A DNA stretch of 55,097 nt from positions 1 through 55,097 of the forward strand of contig NXFV01001982.1 of NCBI GenBank assembly GCA_002803225.1, read 5' to 3'. Position numbers and translations under genes: made by a program. The notes below the pieces were generated by a model. The model did no database searches. It was not told the DNA's origin and saw only the letters and a list, made by a program, of their open reading frames with translations. Numbering within the stretch: position 1 is the first letter of the stretch; each line of letters opens with the position of its first letter. Below are positions 11,783 through 22,031 of the stretch, piece after piece. The stretch is from Gamarada debralockiae. Its lineage: Eukaryota > Ascomycota > Leotiomycetes > Helotiales > Hyphodiscaceae.

Positions 11783-12333
11783 CTTATGCTGTGAAGCAGA
11801 TTCAAATGCAAGAGAATGAAGAAGGAAGAAGAGGAAAGAGGGAAAGTCTAGAATTGTCGCGAAGTTCTACGAGAGTGACAGCGTTTGTACTTGAACATAG
11901 GGCTGCAGTAAGCACTTGCAACCTCGGACTCAATAGCCAATCAGCATCTCTTGCGAGTCTGTGAGCTGGTAATTCTGCAAGTGAGCATTTGAATCTTGAA
12001 TCAGCGTCGTAATTTACCCCAATGAACGATTTTCCGTTCAGCACATCCTTGACAGGTACAACGGCCCCGATGTTCGAACTTCGATGTTGCTTCGATAGGG
12101 AAATCGTGAATCGTTTCTCATTATATTTTGCTGTGATTGTACATCGTGTATAGGTCCTTTTTATAGTTCCTTCCATACCAAACCGTCCCATGTGCTGTTT
12201 TCCTCTACTGTATCCATGCCCAATATATTTTACCCCTCCCAATCCTGTACAGCCGGCCACGCAGTATTGCGTCTTGTTGATACACTATCGTGGGAAATGC
12301 TTTCCCTTGATCTTAAGCTTTGTCAGCATTCAA
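11783..12333. other. intergenic, P450 promoter side
   Basis: A 551-bp stretch between two minus-strand genes. A 152-codon minus-strand frame runs through much of it but has no family features and overlaps the expected P450 promoter, so I treat it as chance. No repeat or RNA gene was recognised. Confidence 0.5.
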
Positions 12334-14111
12334 TCACTTCAATCGCTCAAAAAAATCCTTTGGTTCGTTCTTGGGGAGTCGCTCAGAGACGAACCTCCTT
12401 GAATTCGAAGTCTGCCCTGCCTGTCTCTCCTGCCCTCTCTCCTCTTCCACTGCCCCGTATTGAAACACTGGATCCTCGTCGTGTTCTCTGACGGCATGAT
12501 CGTTTGGAATGACTGCTAAGTTTGCAACGGTCGTGGGAGATGGTGATACGGACTGTGACATGTCGACGTAGCGGGGTTTGTGGAAATCAAAGTTCCTTGG
12601 CCGGCTAGGTGTTCTTATATGCGCCGTGGGCTCGGGCGCAGCAATCGAGGGTGATTCCACGGCGTTGTGCCCCTCAGACTCCTGTGGTATCGATGTCACA
12701 AACATCCTTACTCTTCTCTCAACCTTGATCGCATTATCCTCCGAGGTTCGATTCGGCAAGCTTGGTAGTCTCTCGAACTCCAGTCCTTCACTATTGTCTC
12801 CTTCCTCAGACCTTCGTATTCTCCTCTCGTAAATTCTTCTCTTCACACCACAACCGCCCACAACTAAATCGCGATATTGCCTCCAGGATTTCGTTGTGCC
12901 AAAGACAAGAAAGACCACCAAGGATGCAGTAACTCCTGGGATGAAGAATAAAATATCGGAAATGGTGTTCGAAACCGTATGATTGGGTGCACCACTTTCA
13001 GCTATTGCTTTGTAGTTGCTCTGCTGGAAGATAGAGAAGACGATGATTGCAACCTCGAAGATCCTGCGAACCAATCAGACATCCATCCTAGATGAGCATA
13101 GATAGACTTACGCAAGAATGACAAAACCAATCGTAAATCGAGTCACCAGGGCTCGGTCATAAATCGATCTCTGCGTATTCGAAGTCACCCCAGACTCTAT
13201 GGTCCCCTCTGCCCCAATATCTCGATTTCGACTCCTTTCTTTCGATCCCCCAGAAGCCCACCAGCCTCCTCGCCTTCCTCCCCCTACCAACAATCGTCGA
13301 GTTTTCATATATTTGTAGAGAATCAGGACGAGGAGAACGCTGCCTATCGTTAAACTTCCAAGCACTAGAAAACATTAGCTGTTGCACAAATCAATTGGGG
13401 GATATCCTTACTTGTGATGTTAGTAATGACAAAAAATAGACTCGTTCTTTGAAGTACCGCATTCGCATGGCCGAGACCGATGATGATTGTTGGGAAGAGA
13501 ACGGCGAACACCTTGGATATTGGAGAAACTCGTTCGTTCCAATCTCCCAGCCAGTTCAAGCGAAACCCCCATGATCCACAGAATAAAGCTACGCTCCTGA
13601 AGTTGAGGTCAGCCCTATCTACAGCCTGCTCGGATGAAGACAACTTACCAGAACAGAACATTAAGTGCCATTACATTGTAGCAATAAAATTCTGCAATCA
13701 ATCAGTGTTGAATATGAGTTGAAGAGGTCAACAGGACGTACGGATATCAAACAATACCACGTCCACGATCTGAGCAGCTCCACCAAGAGCCAGGGCAGGT
13801 GTGGTCAAGCTCTGAACAGCTTTATCGAACTGCGCCTGCTTAATTACCTCCCATGCCGTGGCGTAATGAAATTGTTGTATGATTGATCCAACTGTGCTGA
13901 GAGCCGTGAAGAAACAAAGTAATGTGACGTCTTGCGAGGCAGTCAGCTACTGTTTCGGATTGAGTAATGGGATGCTGAGCTTACAAGTCCATCTTTCGCC
14001 ATAACTCAAGAGCAAACCCACGAGCAGTGAGCTACACATCAGGCAGAAGAACGAGTATATCAAAACTGCAACGGATGCCCCAACAGCTCCATTCGGTATT
14101 CCACTTCCCAT
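12334..14111 (-). CDS. uncharacterised seven-span membrane protein with long cytosolic tail
   Basis: Six exons (14111-13985, 13930-13742, 13691-13649, 13596-13412, 13364-13112, 13063-12334) with 47-54 nt introns give 508 residues, all in phase. Hydrophobic segments in order are VAVLIYSFFCLMCSSLLVGLLL, a second starting YVTLLCFF, one or two around the ALNVLFWSVALFCGSW stretch, VFAVLFPTIIIGLGHA, LTIGSVLLVLILYKY, FVILAIFEVAIIVFSIF and ILFFIPGVTASLVVFLVFG. The last 200 residues are hydrophilic, rich in Ser, Arg and Glu, and probably cytosolic. The topology resembles a G-protein-coupled receptor, but I do not recognise a family and no receptor motif is certain. The start MGSGIPNG is chosen because the TM segment follows at once. 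Confidence 0.75.
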
Positions 14112-15324
14112 TGAGGGCGAGTGGGAGAGCCACCGTGGGACAAGGTTCTTGTGGGGGAAACCCCCAGATTTTATTCCTTCCTTTCTGCTCAGCAATGGGG
14201 ATGACGGTGTTCATTTCTCATTGTTAAAACAGGCGACCGAAGACAAGACGACAAGAGCAGGGGAGTCTGGGAAGAAAGATGAAAAAATAAAAGATGAGAT
14301 CGCCTCCATGGTATTTGATCCTCAGAAAGTCCATGCTTTCCGACGGGATCGACATTCCCAGAGAGATCAAGTACGGGGCATCCCAGACATACAGTACAGT
14401 AAGATGGAACCTTGTCCGATGCGAATGCTTGGTTCCATTCAGGTGCAGCTTGAATCTGGACTGTAAGGTACCAGGGCCACTCGACCAAGGACAGAAGACT
14501 CGTCATGCAATTATGCACTACTGTAGGTCGAGCTGAGGGAGTTCCACGCGTGTTCCATCCCATTGGGTAACTCTGGATTTGGTAGACCTTTGACTAGCTC
14601 AAACGGGTCGGGATTCGAAGGAATTGCTTCCGAAATTCTTCCACAACGTTTCGGATGTATCGTGCAGGAAAAGTATAATCGGATGACATGACTGGGTGGA
14701 TTAGGGGACATTTCCCAACGTACATCTTGCGAGTCATATCTACTGTAGGAACCCTCAATTCGTTCGACGGGGCTTCCGCGACGCGGCGGGATTCGGTCTG
14801 TGCCACTGTGCATCAAACATGAGATGACTCCATTCGACACACAAGATACATGGTGAAGGCAACGTCGCCGATGCTACGGTAGGACATTTAGCCACGTTGC
14901 TACAGATTGTCGGGTCGTAAGGAGACGGAGGAAAGAACAAGTCGAGTTAGATATCTGATTGCTCGATCTGATAATTCGGATTGGACCCTTGTGAGGATCC
15001 GCTGATTCGTGCTCGCTAATCTCCAAACGTCCCAACTAACGATTTGCTGTTCATTTACCTGGTCGTCGGGCCGAAGGGTTGTAAGATGTGCGAATGAAGT
15101 TAGAACCAATTGTACGTGGAGGTTGGGCTTCCCGAACGTGGGAGGTTGGAGGATGATTGGAACCTGATTGAGCAGATTGATATTTGAAGCCATCCTTAGA
15201 TCGATGCTTAGCTTAACTGCTTCCTGTCTTGCCTGTGTTCTGCAGCGTGGCGTCCATCACGAATTGAAAAGTGGTGTCGGGCGTCCACATGGCATCGAGA
15301 CAAGGGGCGGGAAGGATTACATAC
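14112..15324. other. intergenic region with short unassigned frames
   Basis: The left part is the promoter side of the seven-span protein gene. Several short minus-strand frames occur. One beginning MASNINLLNQVPIILQ (15193 leftwards) might belong to the small exon at 15325-15439, but no convincing splice model joins them. Nothing else was recognised. Confidence 0.4.
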
Positions 15325-15439
15325 GTTGTGGGACACGGTGACCGCCGCCACTGACCTTGGGAGCCTGGATATTGGGGAGACGGGAACGAAGACCCTGAGG
15401 TGTCAGCTTCGTGAATGTGGGAATTCGGAGCGAGGGCAT
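15325..15439 (-). CDS. possible first exon of a small unrecognised gene
   Basis: A minus-strand ATG at 15439 opens a 38-codon stretch beginning MPSLRIPTFTKLTPQGL and ending near GGGHRVPQ. It is followed by a strong donor, GTATGT, at 15324-15319. Codon choice is strongly biased towards C- and T-ending codons (GGC GGC GGT CAC CGT GTC), as in well-expressed fungal genes and unlike the flanks. The peptide is basic and has few acidic residues, so a mitochondrial presequence is possible. I could not find a downstream exon that continues it convincingly, so the gene may be very short, have unusual introns, or be a remnant. No function is assigned. Confidence 0.3.
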
Positions 15440-15732
15440 CGTCGTCGCGTGCGAGAAGTTGGTGAAACCCGAGATGCCAGACGGCACATATAGTAAAATA
15501 ACATCGAGATTATTGGCAAAGTTGAAGGACATGCGTATCAAATATTCGGCACATTCTCCGAATGGCTTCACAGACGCGTCTTCAAGGAAGGGCGAAAAGG
15601 GGCAAACGCCTTTCAGTGTCAGCCTTGCCGAATCACGCTACATAAATTTGCCGGCCACCGACATTCCTCAGCCTCACCTCCACGTACCCCCCTTCTCTCA
15701 ACCTTCTTCCCCATGAAACGCACATCCACGCA

Positions 15733-16634
15733 ATGCAATCGCAAATCTGGGGATCGACTATCCCCCTCCATATCACCCACCCTTCCAGCGAGACACCCTA
15801 CCTCATCGCCGTACCCCGACTCTCTTACCTGCCCCTCCTCCTCCCCCGCCTGACGACCTTCTTCGGCCCCGCATCGAGCTTCTCGTATCAGGATATATTG
15901 TTGAAGAACCTGCCGGTTGGGTTACTTTATGATTTGTACCAGCCGGAATTACCGTGGAGGTTGGAGCTGGGAGATGGGCCATTGTTCGATATCCATGATA
16001 CGTATATAAACAGTGTGAAAGAGGTGCGTTCTGCTTGTGCTGGTAGGTGAGGACGCGAGACGGAGGCTGACAGAGGAGTCGTCGGCGATAGGCCGATTTC
16101 ATACGCAATGGCACAGCGAAGGGCATAATGTCTATGTCAAAGGAGAACACTACGCAATTATGGAACGCCGTACAAGATAGTATGCTTCTCATCTCCCTCA
16201 AATCCTTCCCTCCTCATTCCTCCATAAATCTCACTAACTCTTTTCCCTTAACAGACGACCTCGCATCCTTCCAAAAAGTCCACCACCACCTCCTCAACCC
16301 CTCCACACCCCTCAAACACATCCCTTTACGAATTTACATACCGTCTACGCCACCCACCACCTCTCCCTCACCCGCCTCCGAACCCTACGGCTCCTTCAAA
16401 ATAGTACAGACTCTCATCCCACCCCAAACACAAAACCGCGAGACACAGACCCTAGGCTCAGCCTTAAATACCTTGTTACCGAGTTTATTTCCCAGTCGGA
16501 GGGATGCGATACTTGCTGAACCGATATTGCATGGTGCGCCGGTGCCGTTTCGCGCTCCGCTGGAAGAGTTGATGAGAGAGGCGGCTTATGCTGATGGGTG
16601 GCTGCATTTGAGCGTGGTGATGATTGATGCTTGA
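15733..16634 (+). CDS. atg5: autophagy protein ATG5
   Basis: Exons 15733-16023, 16092-16179 and 16255-16634 give 252 residues. The N terminus MQSQIWGSTIPLHITHPS and the following PYLIAVPRLSYLPLLLPRL form the first ubiquitin-like fold typical of Atg5. The segment SVKEADFIRNGTAKGIMSMSKE spans the helix around the conserved Lys that accepts Atg12 (split here across intron 1). The second ubiquitin-like domain contains IPLRIYIPS and ends with the conserved DGWLHLSVVMID. Atg5 conjugated to Atg12 binds Atg16 and acts as the E3-like enzyme for Atg8 lipidation at the phagophore. The length is near that of other fungal Atg5 proteins. It is the only plus-strand gene in a run of minus-strand genes and converges on the sugar transporter 298 bp downstream. 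Confidence 0.93.
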
Positions 16635-16932
16635 TGCTTGATGATAGCAGGGATATGTGATGGAAGGGTGGCATATGCGGGTGGATGGTTACACTCGGGC
16701 GATTTGGCTGGGTAAACAGGCTGGAGCGGAACATGAAGTTTGGAAATAGAGTTTGCGCAAGTAATGCCGAATTTTAAACAAATGATAGGATGGATCAAAC
16801 TCTATCTATGGCCCATCATACATACATTCCACTACCAAAGCTTCTGCCCCGCACCGGCTACACCACGGCAGAGAAACTCAAATGAAACCCCGTCTCCTAC
16901 ATCCCGTCCAACCCGTCTTTATCAATTTAGAT

Positions 16933-19027
16933 CTAAGGCTCATCCTCAGCCCTATACTCAACGCCCTCATGCGTCTTCTCAGAATCATGCTTAACCGCCT
17001 GTGGTCCCAAGCCGCCTTGAGCAGCAACACTGGCCCTAACTATTCGCACATTATCAGCACATGTCCATCAAGCATCCAAAGACACTTCTTCTCCCATCCA
17101 AAAGAAAAAGAACACTTACTCTCCCTAAAAGTAGTAGTAGGCTTCCATCCCACACTATGTCTCGCAACCTTAACCTCATCATAAAGCTCATCAATCTGCT
17201 CCAACGTAAGGCCCTTCGTCTCATAAATCATAAAATACACAAACGTGATGCACAAAAAGCAGCACCCGAACCAGATAAAGAAGATTTTGGACTGGAGATT
17301 GGCGTTTCCGGGACCGTAGTTCACGAGATAGGGGGTTGAGTAGGCGATTGCCCAGTTTAGGAGCCAGTTTGTGGCGGTCGTCATTGAGAGGGACTTTGCG
17401 CGCACTTTGAGGGGGAAGATCTCGCCGGTTACGACCCAAGCGATGGGGCCCTGGGGGGAAGTTAGTGTGATGTGGGTGGCGGGAGAGGGAGAAGTAGTGA
17501 AGTGAAAGAGCGGAGACGTACCCAAGTTGAGGCGAAAAAGAAAATGTAGATGCACACAAATGCGATACTGGCTTTCTGCGCCGCGAGATTCTTGGAGAAG
17601 ACGTTTCCGTTCGCGTCTTGGCCCGTGGTAGTAGTACCGAGGATGGCGACGAGGAGTTGGCTGACAGTCATTCCGATAGCTGTACATATACGTCAGCTTA
17701 ATGCCTCATTTGAGTTGAAGACACGGCTTACCTCCCCAGAAAAGCAATGGACGTCGACCCCACTTATCAATGGCATACAAACCAGGTAGGGTAGAAGCAG
17801 TATTGACCGAACTGGTAATCATACTAATGATAAACGCGTTTGTGATACCAGAGTTCTTGAAGTACTGAGTACCATAATAGAAAATGAAGTTGATTCCAGT
17901 CAATTGTTGTAGTGCTTGGAGCAGACATCCAGTCATTTGTCGTTTTAGAATGTTGCCTCGGAAACAATCGAGATATGATGCCTTGCCCAGAGAAAGTTCG
18001 TATTCATGGTTGGCTTGAATTTCCTCCAGTTCGGAAATGATAGCTTCGTGGTCGACAGGCAGGCGACGAAGTCTGGAGAGCGATCGGGCGGCCTTGTCGA
18101 GCTTGCCTGAGCGGATCAGGTAGCGAGGTGTTTCTGGTAGAACGAGCATTCCGGCGACCAGAATTATGGCCCAGGCAAATTGGACGGCGATGGGGATGCG
18201 GTATGAGCCTGTGTCGTTCCGGTTAGAGGTAGCGTTGTTAACGATAGCTGCAAGTAGAAGGCCAATTGTGATTGCGAGTTGGTAGGATCCGACGATCACA
18301 CCACGAATCCATTTTGGAGCTGTTTCGGATTGGTATAGAGGAACTTTGGTAGGCATTGTTAGCATATCACCATGGCATGCAGGATGGGGACTTACTCAAG
18401 GCTGACACAAGACCCACACCAAAACCTGCGAAGAACCTTCCAGCTACGAACATTGGCAATTCCGTAGCAGCAGTCTGCAAGATAACACCGAATGTGAAAA
18501 CGCAGCATGCTACAATGAGAGACAATCGACGACCGATTCTATCGGCAATGGGAGCTGCTCCAAGAGCGCCAAAGAAAGTGCCTGCAGATAGGATAGAGAC
18601 AATCTTTTTTATCACAAGCAGAGTGAGCTGAGAGTTCTCTTCAAATTTACCAGTGAGGAGGTGGAGGATATATCAACCCCGGTACTTACTTCGGCAGATT
18701 GAGAGGCTGTGACATTCAAGTGGCCTTTGGCATCTCTGTAGCCTGTAGAAAACTCGTTTTCCCAATAGCTATCGAAGGTAAGCACTGCCGCATGGGTGGC
18801 CTGGAGGAGTTATCAACGGACCTCATAGCGAGAATACCACTGATTGTTCCAGTGTCATATCCAAATAGGACCCCACCAAAAGCGACAAACATTCCTATGA
18901 CAATCGCAGGCCATGATCGACCTGGAACGCCCTCAGGCTTCTGTGTTCAGGATCTTAGAGTTAGTATGCCTCCATCTAGAAGTGATTCAAAAGTGCCGAG
19001 AACACGAACCTTCAATGAGATACCCAT
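16933..19027 (-). CDS. MFS sugar transporter (hexose transporter type)
   Basis: Eight exons (19027-19010, 18940-18822, 18768-18690, 18603-18396, 18343-17732, 17679-17522, 17450-17120, 17039-16933) give 543 residues with consistent phases. Sugar porter signatures are present: GYDTGTISG in TM1, ADRIGRR in loop 2-3, LPETPRYLIR after TM6, QQLTGINFIFYYG in TM7, DKWGRRPLLFWG in loop 8-9 and YETKGLTLEQID after TM12. It resembles fungal high-affinity glucose transporters and the Rgt2/Snf3-like clade, without the long sensor tail; the substrate is uncertain. The first exon is only six codons (MGISLK) and uses a GTTCGT donor. Its nearest upstream neighbours are an SMP-30 lactonase and a Zn2Cys6 regulator, all on the minus strand. 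Confidence 0.93.
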
Positions 19028-20691
19028 AATTTGTATTTTTCTAATCTTTAAAGTTGAGAGATTCTGGGAATGAAGAACAATGAAATATGTGGGAAAATGA
19101 TGAGCTTATAACGTAAAAGCTCGCAGCTGCAGATCCAACCCCAGTGCATCAACATGGGGAGCTTAATACGGCCGGAGGTGGAGTATGAGGGGAAACTTCC
19201 TGCTACTGCTACCCTGCATCCTACGGTAGCCCTGTTTCCCGTGGTCAACTTAACTTGTCAAAGCAAAGATCATCTGGACCAGGAACCTCTATTGGAGGCT
19301 ATCACGATGTAAACTGGGGCCTGGAGCATCCATCAAAACTGCATATCAGCGGCAAATAAGCCGTAGACGTAGGACATTTAAGAAAGCTAAATAAACGCAG
19401 CCACTCAGACCCTGCGATTTCCACATCCATGCAAAAATGTATGACCTTGACATCCTGTCGGAAAGAAAATAACCAATGGAATATCAACGGCAGAGGCATT
19501 TTATTCTTTGTCGATAACTTCCCCGCAAAGCGGTACAAACGCACTATGATGGCACGTCGATGCCGCCACACGGTGCAAAACGTTACCATAGCATCTGGGG
19601 ACAGTAACCTGAAAGAAATACTTTTTTCTGTTGAGATGCGGATGCCATCGATTCAAGCTTCTCATCATCCTATCGTCTTACATAGAAAGTCGTGTCACAT
19701 GGATGATGGTGAAACTTAAAAGCGAGAGAATGTGCGAGGTCGGTCCGGATAGAAAGACAATTGCACCGAGCCGTCAAAACGCGATCGATGTCGCCGCCTC
19801 AAGTATGCAGAAGATAAGCCCGACTAGGTAGTAATGCATGTGGCGATCAATTCAAGGAATTGAATTGGTTTGAAGCGTTCTTGGAAGCTGGGATAGAGGC
19901 TTGATCGTCGACATCTTCATTGAGTTGAGAGAAGGAGGACGCAGAAAGTGGAGGGAGCCAAAGGCTCGGGAATCTAAACCCAAAACCGTTAGCGAAGGCG
20001 AGACCGCTGGAGAGCTTCCCAGCGTTTAGAGGCGGAGATTTGACCGCATCAGGTGACCTCGTTCTGGAACTCAGCACGTGACAAAGTATGGAGTGGTTAG
20101 CGGTGCTGCGTCGAGAGCTCGAAATATAACTTCTGGGTCTCTTCTTGAGATTTTCTACTTTCTTATAACTTTGCTGTTTCGAGATTTTGCCATTTGAGAG
20201 GTCACGTGCTCCGATGATAACCGGTATTTACTGGTATATAACTGCTGTTAGGATTAATCCCACTTGTCTGGGATTAATATTAGCCTTTCTGGTTAGAGTG
20301 CGACAACACTTGACAATGGAATCAGCTGACTAACAGCAGCTGAAATCACAATTTAGTTCATCGCGTTCGTCGTGTTTTAGGCGAAGGGCACAACAACTGA
20401 GATTCTGAGAACTTTATTCTACCGTTTTAATTGTAATATAAGATCTCAAAACGCTCAGAGACCATGAACGATTTGTAATCCAAGAGGTGGCTTTTAGTAA
20501 ATTCTCGAAATTAATCATCCAAATGTAGTGAGTAATAGAGGGATCGAGAGGATTCCTATTCTACTAAGATTGCATTTCCTAGAAGGCAAATCGTTCGTTA
20601 TCTGAGGGAATAGAATCTTGTATAGCAATTAATACGGTAACTTGAGTATTTTCTATGTTTTACATCTCCCAAGACCCAATAGCTTCCAGCC
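19028..20691. other. intergenic region with AT-rich, LTR-like patch
   Basis: The left end is the sugar transporter promoter. From about 20150 to 20690 the sequence becomes AT-rich. A perfect inverted repeat of ATTAATCCCA (20253-20262 with 20269-20278) lies in a segment that begins TGTTAGG at 20247, reminiscent of fungal LTR starts, but no matching end, primer site or target duplication is seen. No gene was recognised. Confidence 0.4.
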
Positions 20692-21769
20692 TCATCCAGC
20701 AAATTCAATCTTCGGTGTTCCCTTTACCCCTGGTTTATATCGAAATAACTGACCTCCTTCATCACCTGGCGCAGCCCTCTCAACCAGAGGTTGCGCACTA
20801 GTCAGGAACAAAATGTCATTATTTTGTCCACCCCAAGTAGGGCAAGTGACACACTTTGCAGGAAATGTGATCTTCTTCAGCGGCTTTCCATCCGGAGAGT
20901 ACTTGATCATACAATGGTCCATCCACATGGCAATCCAGAGATTACCTTCCACGCTAGATAATTCTAGCGGATGAATATCTGCATGGAAGGACGGGACTTA
21001 CTCGACAACCATTCCATCATTCAACACTCCAAGTGGAAGGCCATCAATAATTTTCGTCTTGTTCGTAATGCTTCCGGTCTCCCCATCAAAGTCATACCTC
21101 CAAACTATCTGCGGTCCCGAATCGTTGAAAAACACTTCCAAGGTCAACAATCCCTTCAATTCACCTTGGCCCTGAACGGAATGACTCACTATACTCCCCA
21201 TCAGGACTCCACCCAATTCCATTCGCACACGTGATTCCCTCATCCATCACCTTGCACGCCCCATCAGGATCGTATCTCCACAACCGTCCTCTAGGCCCAC
21301 CATAACCCTCTTCCAGTTTATCTCCACCCAATCCTGCCCTAAGCATCTTCAAATCCACCTCCCCTATCCAAAATCGTCCTTGTGGGTCCACACCTCCATC
21401 GTTCATGCTCCTCTCTTTCATCAAATCCATCCCATACAACTCCCTCAGGACCGTCACCTTCCCAGTTTTCTCATCCAGAAATGCGATGCCTTGTCGGTAA
21501 CCACAAATGTAGCTTCCAGAGACGTCTTTGCGAAAATAAATGACGGATATAGGGGCGAAGTCGATGGAGACGATGCGTGCGGGGCCTAGTGCATCACCGG
21601 TTATGGGATCGATTGGCAGGATGTGGAGAGTACATGGGGTAGAGAAACAGTCGATCCAGTGCAGCGTACTATCGCTGTCACGGTATATGGGTGATTCGCC
21701 TAGTTGGTTTGGGGGTGTGTTGCGGTACCAGACGAGCCCTCCAGAGACAGTCTCGACTTTAGCTGCCAT
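20692..21769 (-). CDS. SMP-30/gluconolactonase family protein
   Basis: Exons 21769-21190, 21134-21002 and 20953-20692 give 324 residues, the usual regucalcin-like size. Metal-site motifs are visible: LGESP near the N terminus (Glu ligand), MNDGGVDPQGRFWIG, CANGIGWSPDG (Asn ligand) and NDGMVVDVEGNLWIA (Asp ligand). The family is a six-bladed propeller that uses a divalent metal to open sugar lactones such as gluconolactone. There is no signal peptide, so it is probably cytosolic. The true start is the ATG at 21769 (MAAKVETVSGG); an in-frame TTG 15 bases upstream is ignored. The adjacent Zn2Cys6 regulator lies 262 bp upstream on the same strand, and a sugar transporter lies about 1.7 kb downstream, so a role in sugar or sugar-acid catabolism is plausible. 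Confidence 0.9.
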
Positions 21770-22031
21770 GTTAGGATAAGGCAATGAGTGGATATGGACA
21801 ACCGGTCATGTCAACAAAATTGTGTGAACTTGCAATAAAATCTGGGGTAAGAATTCTCTCGAGTCTATCTTCTAGTATTCTGATGAGAACCAGTCCCGAG
21901 TACCGCGGGCTCGGTAATGAAATAGAGTAGCCAAACTTGACCAAAAAAATCCCTACGAAAGCGTTCAAAGAAAATCCACAACGTTAAATGCGGGGTGCGG
22001 GGTAACTATTCGGGTGCCTTACCACCAAGTC

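Noticed and set aside
11802..12260. 152-codon minus-strand frame upstream of the P450
   Set aside because: Overlaps the P450 promoter, has low-quality composition and no recognisable domain.
20247..20334. Short solo LTR from TGTTAG to CTAACA
   Set aside because: The two ends are only about 90 bp apart and flanking bases do not form a target duplication; kept only as a low-interest patch.
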